A DNA stretch of 17,407 bases from the NCBI GenBank assembly GCA_964477295.1, contig CAYZEZ010000080.1, positions 1 to 17,407 on the forward strand, read 5' to 3'. The notes below the pieces were generated by a model that was given only the letters and a program-made list of their open reading frames with translations, had not been told where the DNA came from and made no database searches. This document shows positions 1 to 7,508 of the stretch, piece by piece. Position 1 is the stretch's first letter, and each line of letters starts with the position of its first letter. Origin of the DNA: CAYZEZ01 sp964477295. GTDB taxonomy: Bacteria; Bacteroidota; Bacteroidia; Bacteroidales; SM23-62. The position numbers and the translations under genes were made by a program.

Positions 1-60
1 TATGTTGAAATAAGAAGCAATATTATTATGACGCCGAACAGGGAATAAAGTTACAAAAAA

Positions 61-78
61 GAAGACAGAAGACTGTAG
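61..78 (-). repeat. Short heptamer-repeat remnant (CTTCTGT-type)
   Basis: Read on the minus strand this is CTACAGTCTTCTGTCTTC, about two and a half heptamers of the CTnCnGT family seen as a five-copy array at 12140-12174. It lies 3' of the minus-strand DUF5916 gene, so it has the same orientation to its upstream gene as the larger array has to the FISUMP gene. Its function is unknown. The rest of positions 1-81 holds no gene that I can support. Confidence 0.45.
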
Positions 79-81
79 GGC

Positions 82-2148
82 TTAATTTTTCCCTATAAGG
101 ATGGGGTAGGTGAGTTTGATAAAGAAGATCTTTGATTGGATTTTTTCTTCAGATGGCATCCGGATCATGTCGTCGGAGGTATAGATGAGGTACAGGGCTC
201 CAAAGGGAGGTTTGAAGCGCCAGCCAGCCATACTGTAAAGATAGATACGGTCATTCGATGTATTATTCTGGGCAAAAATCCTGATCCATAGGTCGTTGGT
301 AAAATTATATGAGGCTGATAAGACATTGATTACAGTCGAACTGTATGTTGTATCGGGATTATAATTCAGGATATTTATGGAATACTCCAGTGCCAGCTTA
401 GGAAGCGGTTTAATGCTGGCACTTGCTGTTGTCAGGTAGAAATCCCGGTCGTAGTTTTTTCCCAAGAATTGTGAGATGCTTGCAGAAGCCCATTCATCGG
501 TGTTGTATCCAATCTCAGCTCCCCATCGATGGTTGTAATAATTCTTTTCATAAAGTTTAAATTCGTTATTGTAAGAAAGATCCAGACTTAGCCTGTTTTG
601 AAAATACATGCGAAAGCTCTCCGTTACAAACCAGCTCCGGAGTGTACCCTCATGGTTCCAGAAAATATTATTATTCGCAGAGACACTGATGTACTTGATC
701 CGGTTATTTTCCAGCCACCACTTGTAGCTTGCATCACTGTCCATCTCCCGCATGTCGTCATCCCGGATAAATCCTGTCTGGTTCACATTCTCTCTGAAGT
801 TCTCGCCTGTATTGGAGTAGCGGATATGAAAATGATAGAAATTATTTTCTGTTGCGAACCTCGTAAACCAGGCGCTGTGAGTAAGTAAATCGCCCGGTGA
901 GCTTGCAACGTACTGGCCGGTGAGCTTCCATGTTTTTCCCAGGTTGAGCAAGTAATCTGCACTCAGCGACCGGGTAAATCCACCGTTCCATGATTTATCA
1001 ATGAAGGTTAATCCGACAAATGATGAATTTAATACATCCTGCTTCAGACGAACTGCAGAATACCAGGCTGACGGAATAGCACTATCCGGCTCATCTACTG
1101 ATCGGGCTGACAGCACGTTCATGCTCATTCCTCCAACCTTGCCGGTAATTTTTCCGCCGTAGTCTATATCACCAACCCGCCTTGAATAAAATGTTTGAAT
1201 GCGCGTTCCGAACATGTCGTTCCCTTCCCTGAAGAAATGCCTTTTTTCCGGGAAACTAAGCTCCCATCGGGTCAGATTGATCTTTTCCTGGTCTCCCTCC
1301 ACCGTTGCAAAATCAGGATTGAAGGTCAGGTTGCCCGTTAACTGTGAAGTAATACCCACCTCTGCATCAAGCCCCCCGTCTGGTTTCCATTTGTTATTAT
1401 TGCCGGACATTCCATTGTCATCGTATCGCAGGGTCCCATAAGGAAACAGCTTGACCCTTGCTTTTGGTTCAGGAGAAATGATGTTTTGCAATAGGCCACT
1501 CTGCGATATCCTGAAGTCATCACTCAATGCTCCGGACCAATATACTGTTTCGGAATTATTCCGGATGACCCTGCCAAAATTAATACCCCAGGTTTCCAAT
1601 CCGGCTTTGTAAGTTATGCTTCTGAAGGGGATTGATATTTCAGCCACCCATCCGCGATCGAATTTCTGAACAGCAGATATCCATTCGGTATCCCAGTTCA
1701 GGTCCATATTCCTGCCATCATCCGATACCCTCATGTCTATCTGTGTATTCAGTGCATTTACAAAGAACACATATGCAGTTCTCTTGTCGTGGTATGTATC
1801 CAAAATGACAGCCACCAGATCATCATTCTTTGTCAGTTCGTCGCGGTGCTGCAACCTGGCTACAATATCGGCAGGATCAGTATAATAGTTGATTATTGCC
1901 ACATAAATATTTTCATGGTCGTATCCTGCATATGCAATTGTGGTTTCTGTGGCTGGCATTCCTTTTTGCGGTTCCATCTGGATAAAATCTGTTGCTGAGT
2001 CGGGAACCGTCCATTCACCTGCAGAAATTGCTCCATCCATCACTGGCGGAGTTTTCAGGTAACCTGCTTCAATAGTTTTCTGACAGAGCAGGGGTAAAGA
2101 GAATATTACGGATAGGGATGATGATATAATGAAATGCCTGAAGCCCAT
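82..2148 (-). CDS. DUF5916 outer-membrane protein with CBM9-like N-terminal domain
   Basis: Predicted outer-membrane protein of 688 residues. An N-terminal signal peptide (about residues 1-22, hydrophobic core IISSSLSVIFSLPLL) is followed by a carbohydrate-binding family 9-like beta-sandwich (about 27-220, beginning with the typical PVMDGAISAGEW), then a DUF5916 region (about 228-688) that reads as amphipathic beta strands of a membrane barrel. Recognisable DUF5916 landmarks are NPDF..VEGD (277-286), FPEKRHFFREG (299-309) and FYSRR (320-324). Length is normal for the family. Members are widespread in Bacteroidota and no reaction is established; a role in binding or importing carbohydrate or peptide is inference from the CBM9-like domain. 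It is transcribed divergently from the GH94 phosphorylase gene, which fits a sugar-related role but does not prove it. The start at 2148 gives a proper signal peptide. A weak -7-like box (TAAACTTG, one mismatch to TAnnTTTG) sits about 10 bases upstream. Confidence 0.88.
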   Translation of the reverse strand: MGFRHFIISSSLSVIFSLPLLCQKTIEAGYLKTPPVMDGAISAGEWTVPDSATDFIQMEPQKGMPATETTIAYAGYDHENIYVAIINYYTDPADIVARLQHRDELTKNDDLVAVILDTYHDKRTAYVFFVNALNTQIDMRVSDDGRNMDLNWDTEWISAVQKFDRGWVAEISIPFRSITYKAGLETWGINFGRVIRNNSETVYWSGALSDDFRISQSGLLQNIISPEPKARVKLFPYGTLRYDDNGMSGNNNKWKPDGGLDAEVGITSQLTGNLTFNPDFATVEGDQEKINLTRWELSFPEKRHFFREGNDMFGTRIQTFYSRRVGDIDYGGKITGKVGGMSMNVLSARSVDEPDSAIPSAWYSAVRLKQDVLNSSFVGLTFIDKSWNGGFTRSLSADYLLNLGKTWKLTGQYVASSPGDLLTHSAWFTRFATENNFYHFHIRYSNTGENFRENVNQTGFIRDDDMREMDSDASYKWWLENNRIKYISVSANNNIFWNHEGTLRSWFVTESFRMYFQNRLSLDLSYNNEFKLYEKNYYNHRWGAEIGYNTDEWASASISQFLGKNYDRDFYLTTASASIKPLPKLALEYSINILNYNPDTTYSSTVINVLSASYNFTNDLWIRIFAQNNTSNDRIYLYSMAGWRFKPPFGALYLIYTSDDMIRMPSEEKIQSKIFFIKLTYPILIGKN

Positions 2149-2244
2149 AACACAAGTTTAATAAATATTATGGTAAGTTATTTTTTAGCTAATTTTAACC
2201 CTACCCCGGAAACCTTAAATATCAAACTGAAAAAATTATACGAG
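2149..2244. promoter_or_regulatory. Divergent intergenic region between DUF5916 and GH94 genes
   Basis: This AT-rich spacer of 96 bases separates two divergently transcribed genes and must hold both promoters if each is transcribed independently. No full Bacteroidota -33/-7 pair could be identified on either strand; the best element is TAAACTTG on the minus strand just before the DUF5916 gene. The spacer exists only if the GH94 gene starts at 2245; upstream in-frame ATGs (2134, 2170) would run the gene into or over the divergent gene. Confidence 0.35.
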
Positions 2245-4638
2245 ATGCAATTCGGATACTTTGACGATAAGAACCGTGAATATGTAATAACCAATCCTGC
2301 AACCCCGAAATCTTGGTCCAACTACCTGGGAACCAGGGAATATGGAGCTGTGATCACTAATAATGCCGGTGGATATTCATTCTATAAATCAGCCGCCCAG
2401 GGCCGGTTTGTCAGGCTGAGGTTTAATTCAATCCCCATGGATCAGCCAGGTAAATATATTTATCTGCGTGACAGGGATTCCGGGGACTACTGGTCGGGAT
2501 CATGGCAACCGGTTGGAAAAGATTTACAGGACTACAAATCTGAGTGCAGGCATGGGACGGCATATACTAAAATATCCTCGGAATATACCGGTATACATTC
2601 TGAGACCACATATTTTGTTCCCCTTGGCCGGGAAATGGAATGCTGGCTGGTAAAAGTTACCAATAAGGATAAGGTTAAAAGAAAGCTTAGCCTTTTTACC
2701 TATATGGAATATGTCGGTAACTGGAATGCCATTGATGACCAGGTCAATCTTCAATATACGCAGTACACGCTAAAAATGTCCTGCACAGATAATATAATCG
2801 ATCACGGGACCAATGTCAACATTCCTTCTATGCCGGATGATTTTGAAGAAAAGGACCAGGGCAGGCACACCTTTTTTACATTAACCGGTGGTGATATTGC
2901 TGGTTTTGATACCGACAGGGAGGTGTTTCTCGGGCCATACCGGACCTATGCAAATCCCATTGTTGTGGAAGAAGGGAAATGCAGGAATTCCCTGGCAGCG
3001 GGAGATAATGGTTGTGCCACGATACAAACCGATATCGACCTTGAACCGGGTGAGGCCAAAGAATTCGTTGTGCTGATGGGAATTGGCAAAGCACAGGAAG
3101 AGGGTAAGCAAGCCGTTAACGAATTGGACAATCCGGAGGTTGTTAACAAGGAGCTCCGGAAACTTAAATCATACTGGCACAAAAGGCTGAAAGGCTTCCA
3201 TGTGGAAACCCCCGATCCTTCATTCAACAGCATGATGAATATGTGGAGCCCGTTTAACTGTCTCATGACTTTTTACTGGTCGCGGACAGCCAGCCTGATT
3301 TATGCCGGAGAGAGAGATGGTCTTGGATACAGGGATACGGTCCAGGATTTACTGGGCGTTGCCCATACTGTTCCAGGTGAGGTGAAGGAGCGGATTGAGC
3401 TTATGCTCACGGGACAAGTCTCGACGGGTGGAGCTATGCCAATTGTAAAACCATTTGCTCATTATCCCGGGAAGGAGCCGCAGCCGGAAAAGGAACAATA
3501 CCGGTCGGATGACTGTCTATGGCTGTTTAATTCCGTTCCTGCCTATGTTAAAGAAACCGGAGATATTGACTTCTACAATAAAGTTCTACCCTATGCTGAC
3601 AAAGGCGAAGATACTGTGCTTGGCCATCTCAGGAGGGCCATAGTATTTAACCTTGAAAGGTCCGGATCTCATGGACTGGCGTGTGGATTGAGCGCTGATT
3701 GGAACGATTGTCTTGAACTGGGTTATGAGGGGGAGAGCGTTTTTGTCAGCCTGCAGTTACGCTATGCCTTAAAAACTTACATAGAGATTACATATCTTCT
3801 GGAAATGGAAGTAGAAGAAACATGGGCCCGGGAGAGGTTATCTGAACTGGACAATAATCTTCAATCAGGTACCTGGGATGGTGAGTGGTTTCTGCGTGCT
3901 TACAGGTATGACGGATTAAAATTCGGGACGAGAGACAGCAAGGAAGGCCAGATCTGGCTTAATCCCCAGTCCTGGTCTGTTATCAGCGGATTGGCGACTG
4001 AGGAACAGGCAAAACAAGCCATGAAAAGAGTGAATGAAAGGTTGTTCACTGAATATGGACTCATGATTTGTGATCCACCCTATGAAGAAACCGATTATAC
4101 TGTTATCCGGGCTACCCTGATGAACCAGGGAATGAAAGAAAACGGAGGTATTTTTACGCATACACAGGGATGGGCTGTTATGGCGGAAGCCATGCTGGGT
4201 AATGGTGAAACAGCCTATGAATATTTTAACGCTTTTATGCCGGCGGCTTATAACGAACGGGCTGAGATCAGGCAGATCGAACCCTATGTTTATTGTCAAT
4301 CAACCCATAGCAAATACAGCCCCAGGTATGGAGCTTCACGTATTCCCTGGCTGAGTGGTTCTGCCACCTGGGCTTACTATTCAGCCACCCGGTATATTCT
4401 AGGCATCCAGCCCGAATACGGGGGCCTGAAGATTGATCCCTGTATACCATCCCTATGGAAAGAAATTAAAATTACCAGGTGGTTCAGGGGAAAATTATTG
4501 AAAATTCACATTAAGAATCCTGACGGAGTCCAGAAGGGCGTTAAACGTACCATAATCAACGGAGAGGAGTTGATGAACAACGGCATCCCATTTATCCGGA
4601 TGAAAAACGAAAACTCAATAGAGGTAATAATGGGCTGA
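2245..4638 (+). CDS. GH94 glycoside phosphorylase (cellobiose/chitobiose phosphorylase-like)
   Basis: Glycoside hydrolase family 94 enzyme. It should cleave a beta-linked disaccharide with inorganic phosphate by inversion, giving a sugar 1-phosphate and a free sugar in the cytoplasm. The start at 2245 (MQFGYFDDKNREYVITNP) matches the usual GH94 N-terminus and gives 797 residues, close to known cellobiose and chitobiose phosphorylases (about 800-820). Seen in order: N-terminal beta-sandwich (about 1-275), linker helices, (alpha/alpha)6 barrel (about 310-720) and a C-terminal beta domain ending KVEVIMG-like (IEVIMG). The catalytic acid lies in ADWND, Asp488, near the numbering of the characterised enzymes (about 490). 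RDGLGYRDTVQD (about 356-368) supplies substrate-site Arg/Asp residues. No signal peptide is seen. My recollection of the families places it nearer N,N'-diacetylchitobiose phosphorylase than typical cellobiose phosphorylase, but the donor sugar cannot be settled here. The last codons form the left arm of a hairpin shared with the convergent isomerase gene. Confidence 0.93.
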   Translation: MQFGYFDDKNREYVITNPATPKSWSNYLGTREYGAVITNNAGGYSFYKSAAQGRFVRLRFNSIPMDQPGKYIYLRDRDSGDYWSGSWQPVGKDLQDYKSECRHGTAYTKISSEYTGIHSETTYFVPLGREMECWLVKVTNKDKVKRKLSLFTYMEYVGNWNAIDDQVNLQYTQYTLKMSCTDNIIDHGTNVNIPSMPDDFEEKDQGRHTFFTLTGGDIAGFDTDREVFLGPYRTYANPIVVEEGKCRNSLAAGDNGCATIQTDIDLEPGEAKEFVVLMGIGKAQEEGKQAVNELDNPEVVNKELRKLKSYWHKRLKGFHVETPDPSFNSMMNMWSPFNCLMTFYWSRTASLIYAGERDGLGYRDTVQDLLGVAHTVPGEVKERIELMLTGQVSTGGAMPIVKPFAHYPGKEPQPEKEQYRSDDCLWLFNSVPAYVKETGDIDFYNKVLPYADKGEDTVLGHLRRAIVFNLERSGSHGLACGLSADWNDCLELGYEGESVFVSLQLRYALKTYIEITYLLEMEVEETWARERLSELDNNLQSGTWDGEWFLRAYRYDGLKFGTRDSKEGQIWLNPQSWSVISGLATEEQAKQAMKRVNERLFTEYGLMICDPPYEETDYTVIRATLMNQGMKENGGIFTHTQGWAVMAEAMLGNGETAYEYFNAFMPAAYNERAEIRQIEPYVYCQSTHSKYSPRYGASRIPWLSGSATWAYYSATRYILGIQPEYGGLKIDPCIPSLWKEIKITRWFRGKLLKIHIKNPDGVQKGVKRTIINGEELMNNGIPFIRMKNENSIEVIMG

Positions 4639-4664
4639 TAAAGGCAGCCCATTATTACCTCTAT
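4618..4664. terminator. Bidirectional hairpin terminator with perfect 20-bp stem
   Basis: Left arm 4618-4637 and right arm 4645-4664 are perfectly complementary (inner end GGGCTG/CAGCCC) around a 7-base loop, ATAAAGG. The stop codon of the GH94 gene (TGA, 4636-4638) is at the loop edge and the stop of the convergent isomerase gene (TAG on the minus strand, 4661-4663) is in the outer stem. On the minus strand the stem is followed by a T-rich run (GAGTTTTCGTTTTTC), which suits intrinsic termination; on the plus strand no T-tract follows. It most likely ends both convergent transcripts. Confidence 0.75.
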
Positions 4665-5503
4665 AAAGTATCCATAACTCCTCTTACGTATCCAACACTT
4701 TCTGCCAGGCCAGGCAGCACGTCCTCCGGGTCCTTCTCAAATTCGAAGCTGGCTACGCCTTTGTATCCCTTTTTGATAAGCACTCTGATCACTCCGGGTA
4801 TGTCTATGCATCCCCGGCCCACTTCTATGTTACTTCCTTCAGGCGTAGGTTCAGTAACGTCTTTAAGATGTACATCCAGGATCCTGTCGAAAAACCTGTC
4901 CAGGTCATTAACAGGGTCTTCCCCTATGCGCCGGGTATGTCCCACGTCAAGGCAAATCCCAATCCTGCTGTCAAACGGTTCAATTTTCTCATAAATACTT
5001 TCCGGTGTTGGATACACTTCATCTCCCGGGCCATGATTGTGGATGGCCACTTTGATGTCATATTTTTTAACTTTTTCATCGACGAGACCTAACAGCTCGT
5101 GGCCGGGTACCCCTATGATCACTTTCATACCGGCTTTTTTTGCATATTCAAAAGCCTGTTCAACAGCCTCCTCATTCTTCATATAGATAACCCCGCCACC
5201 ATACAGGTCGATCCCGGCATCATTAACTTTCATTATCGCATCTTCGATCTGTTCATCGGTACTGTTCAGTTCGAGGTGGAAGCTTTTGAATGCAATGTGT
5301 TTTATACCCAAACGTTTCGTCATCTCCAGTGTCTCTTCCAGGGAATATTTGCGGAAGGTATAGGAAGCAATCCCCAGTTCAAGAGGTACATTGGTGGCAA
5401 ATAGTCCAGGTTCGGCCAATGCACCGAACGGACGTCCCTGTAGTGCAGCAGCACTGGCTATTCCAAGTCCTGATACTTTTATAAAATCCCTTCTTGATTT
5501 CAT
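4661..5503 (-). CDS. Tat-exported sugar phosphate isomerase/epimerase (TIM barrel, AP_endonuc_2 family)
   Basis: Xylose isomerase-like TIM-barrel protein (PF01261 family) of 280 residues. The N-terminus has a twin-arginine signal, S3-R-R-D-F-I-K9, then a hydrophobic stretch GLGIASAAALQG, so export to the periplasm is expected. The barrel (about 41-280) carries the metal-binding style motifs of the family: H155-N-H157-G, D186-x-G-H189, H212-L-K-D215 and a late Glu in SFEFE (254-256). Family members act on sugars or polyols (isomerases, epimerases, and some 3-keto-sugar enzymes); the exact substrate here is unknown. Bacteroidota carry many Tat-exported homologues, often near oxidoreductases of the GFO/IDH/MocA family, none of which is visible here. 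It converges on the GH94 gene and shares its terminator hairpin, so it is a separate transcript. The start at 5503 places the RR motif correctly. Confidence 0.9.
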   Translation of the reverse strand: MKSRRDFIKVSGLGIASAAALQGRPFGALAEPGLFATNVPLELGIASYTFRKYSLEETLEMTKRLGIKHIAFKSFHLELNSTDEQIEDAIMKVNDAGIDLYGGGVIYMKNEEAVEQAFEYAKKAGMKVIIGVPGHELLGLVDEKVKKYDIKVAIHNHGPGDEVYPTPESIYEKIEPFDSRIGICLDVGHTRRIGEDPVNDLDRFFDRILDVHLKDVTEPTPEGSNIEVGRGCIDIPGVIRVLIKKGYKGVASFEFEKDPEDVLPGLAESVGYVRGVMDTL

Positions 5504-6003
5504 TCGATTTAAATTTTATTAACTAATTGGTTTATGTGACCTGCCTGCCTGCAGGCAGGTGCTTGTTTCATTATAAATCAAAATGATTGTTTCCCGGGAA
5601 TTTTAAAATTATAACAATCCTGATGAATGACAAATTCTCAGGCAACTTTTAATTATCGTGTGCTGAGTTTAACTGGCAATATAGTATCGGCTATCCGACA
5701 TTTCCCAGGTATTAATATTATTATTTTTAAAGGTGAATTCTAAATATGAGGATCGCTGGTGCATAAATGAATGTGGTTTCTTTCGTTTAATTTGTATTAA
5801 TTTCTTATATTTTCACCTGGTCCTTAACCATACATCCTGTTCATAAGAGGTTATTTTGGGTACCGCAAATATCTATTAATTACTTGAATGGATAATATTA
5901 CTATATGAACGGCTGAATATAAGTGATGTGAAATTATGATATCATTCCAATAAACATTAAATTTAATTTTTTGGTTTCAATGGATAATGCGAAGACAAAG
6001 TAA
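5504..6003. other. AT-rich 500-base intergenic region
   Basis: No gene is supported here. The region separates the divergent isomerase (minus) and SiaB-like (plus) genes and should contain both promoters, but no convincing -33/-7 pair was found. It holds a 16-bp perfect palindrome (5544-5559), a 10-bp palindrome ATGATATCAT (5936-5945) about 60 bases before the SiaB-like gene, and a seven-codon open frame (5980-6003) ending exactly where that gene begins. I saw no tRNA-like or riboswitch-like fold by eye. Confidence 0.5.
5544..5559. repeat. 16-bp perfect palindrome CCTGCCTGCAGGCAGG
   Basis: The sequence CCTGCCTGCAGGCAGG equals its own reverse complement and contains a PstI-type CTGCAG core. 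It is GC-rich inside an AT-rich spacer about 40 bases upstream of the isomerase start on the minus strand. A related half-site (CCAGGCAGGC) occurs at 7521-7530, at the broken end of the CyoE remnant. It may be an interspersed palindromic repeat or an operator; neither is shown by one copy. Confidence 0.6.
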
Positions 6004-7113
6004 ATGAACTGGAGCGATTTTCAAAAATTCTACCAGATCGTTAAAGAGGATAATCTGAGTCTATTTTACAGAGGTGATTTCGCTGATGAGATAACTGTAC
6101 GCCTGATTGACATTTCAGATCTTCATTTTGGTGATAACAGTGAAGTGATGAGTATGAAGAAGAAGGTCGGTTTCCTGATGGCGGAATGTTTCCAGAACGT
6201 AATCAGGCACGGTGATGTTGATCCTGCTGATGAAGGATTCCCGGAACATTCAAGTTATTTTGTATCGAGGAACATAAAGGGAAATTTTTTCATTTCCTCT
6301 GGAAATTTGATTGATAATCAGTCTGTTGAGGAATTGAGATTAAAAATCGACAACATCAACAAACTGGATAAAGATGAGTTGAAAAACCTGTATATGGAGG
6401 TTCTTGGATCGGATGAGATTTCAAGCAAGGGAGGAGCTGGTCTTGGATTAATAGAAATGGCAAGGAAATCAGGACGGGAACTTGAGGTTGCCTTCAATAA
6501 GGTTAATGACAAGGTAACCTTCTTTTATATGCAGATTTTGATTCCCGTTAGCAAGAAAATAGATCCCGATCCTATACCTGTTAAATCGCCAATATCTCAT
6601 GCCATCCAGTTGAATGATTTATTAAAGAATAATAATATCCTGATGGCTTACCAGGGTGATTTCAGACAGAATTCAATCCTGCCGCTGCTAAATATGATTG
6701 ATAAAAATTTGAATATCAAGAAAGCTGAAGATGCCATCAACAAAAATCTATTCCATATTCTGGTAGAGATGCTTCAAAATGTCATGCATCACGGATACGT
6801 AGCGGAGGATAGAAGGGAGGGGATTTTTTCTATTGGAATAACCGATCAAAAATATAATATTTGTGCATCAAACTATATCCTGAATGAAAAGGTTGCTGAA
6901 TTGAAAAATAAACTGGAGCGGTATATATCGATGACGATGAGTGACCTGAAGGATGAGTATAAATCGATATTAAGGAGAGGCCCGGCAAGTCCCGATGGAG
7001 GAGCCGGGTTGGGATTTATTGATATAATGAGAGCCAGTACACAGCAGCTGCATTTCGAATTTGTAAAACTGGATGAGGTAAAAACACTATTTTATCTAAA
7101 TGTGTTACTATGA
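6004..7113 (+). CDS. Tandem double SiaB-family (DUF6272) kinase/ATPase-like protein
   Basis: A 369-residue cytoplasmic protein made of two copies of the SiaB/DUF6272 fold, about residues 1-181 and 196-369, joined by a Pro/Lys/Asp-rich linker. Each half has GHKL-like ATP-site motifs: N-box E61-C-F-Q-N65...RHG70 and G-box G143-G-A-G-L-G148 in the first; E255-M-L-Q-N259...HHG264 and G332-G-A-G-L-G337 in the second. Both halves open similarly (LSLFYRGDF at 18-26, ILMAYQGDF at 212-220), which supports internal duplication. Known SiaB proteins have one such domain (about 180 residues) and phosphorylate the partner SiaC, which controls a diguanylate cyclase in Pseudomonas. The downstream gene encodes a SiaC-like protein and overlaps by 4 bp (ATGA), so the two are translationally coupled. 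No membrane segment is seen. Both ATP sites look intact; whether both are active is unknown. Confidence 0.82.
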   Translation: MNWSDFQKFYQIVKEDNLSLFYRGDFADEITVRLIDISDLHFGDNSEVMSMKKKVGFLMAECFQNVIRHGDVDPADEGFPEHSSYFVSRNIKGNFFISSGNLIDNQSVEELRLKIDNINKLDKDELKNLYMEVLGSDEISSKGGAGLGLIEMARKSGRELEVAFNKVNDKVTFFYMQILIPVSKKIDPDPIPVKSPISHAIQLNDLLKNNNILMAYQGDFRQNSILPLLNMIDKNLNIKKAEDAINKNLFHILVEMLQNVMHHGYVAEDRREGIFSIGITDQKYNICASNYILNEKVAELKNKLERYISMTMSDLKDEYKSILRRGPASPDGGAGLGFIDIMRASTQQLHFEFVKLDEVKTLFYLNVLL

Positions 7114-7508
7114 GCGATCCCCTGGCACAAATTCCATTCTACAATAACCCTACCGAAGACGAACCGGAAATTATCCTGAATAAGGAAAAAAACATTTTTC
7201 AATTTACCGGGAGTTCAATGCCTGAAGATCCCGGAAAAGTTTTTAGCCCTGTTCTGGAATGGATTAAATCCTATATTCAAACACCAAATCCTTCAACAGT
7301 GGTCGAATTCAAGATGGACTACTTCAATTCCTCAACAGCACGATATTTTGTCGAGATACTTGAACGGTTCGAAGAATTGCATGATAATAATTCAGCCATA
7401 AAGATCATCTGGTTTCATTTCCGGGATGATATGGTGATGCTGGAACGAGGTGAAGATATTGAAGCAGTTGCAGGAGTGCCTTTTGAGTATAAAGTAATAG
7501 ATCCTTAA
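7110..7508 (+). CDS. SiaC-family (DUF1987) regulatory phosphoprotein
   Basis: A 132-residue small cytoplasmic protein matching the SiaC/DUF1987 family. The hallmark segment is EFKMDYFNSSTARYF (about 66-80) followed by VEILERFEEL, then IIWFHFRDD.VMLERGEDI (about 99-117) and the ending VPFEYKVI. In the Pseudomonas system a Thr in the corresponding YxNTSS-like loop is phosphorylated by SiaB; here the loop reads NSST, so the acceptor is probably Ser74, Ser75 or Thr76 (inference). The gene overlaps the double SiaB gene by 4 bp, the strongest evidence that they work together. No SiaA-like PP2C phosphatase and no GGDEF cyclase lie in the window, so the target of this switch is not local. The stop codon overlaps the end of the convergent CyoE remnant, with no room for a separate terminator. 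Confidence 0.85.
   Translation: MSDPLAQIPFYNNPTEDEPEIILNKEKNIFQFTGSSMPEDPGKVFSPVLEWIKSYIQTPNPSTVVEFKMDYFNSSTARYFVEILERFEELHDNNSAIKIIWFHFRDDMVMLERGEDIEAVAGVPFEYKVIDP

Noticed and set aside
598..888. Plus-strand open frame of 96 codons inside the DUF5916 gene
   Set aside because: It lies wholly within a well-supported minus-strand gene, has no recognisable domain and looks like a shadow frame.
3916..4299. Minus-strand open frame of 127 codons inside the GH94 gene
   Set aside because: The plus-strand GH94 reading covers this region with conserved family residues; the opposite frame has no domain signal.
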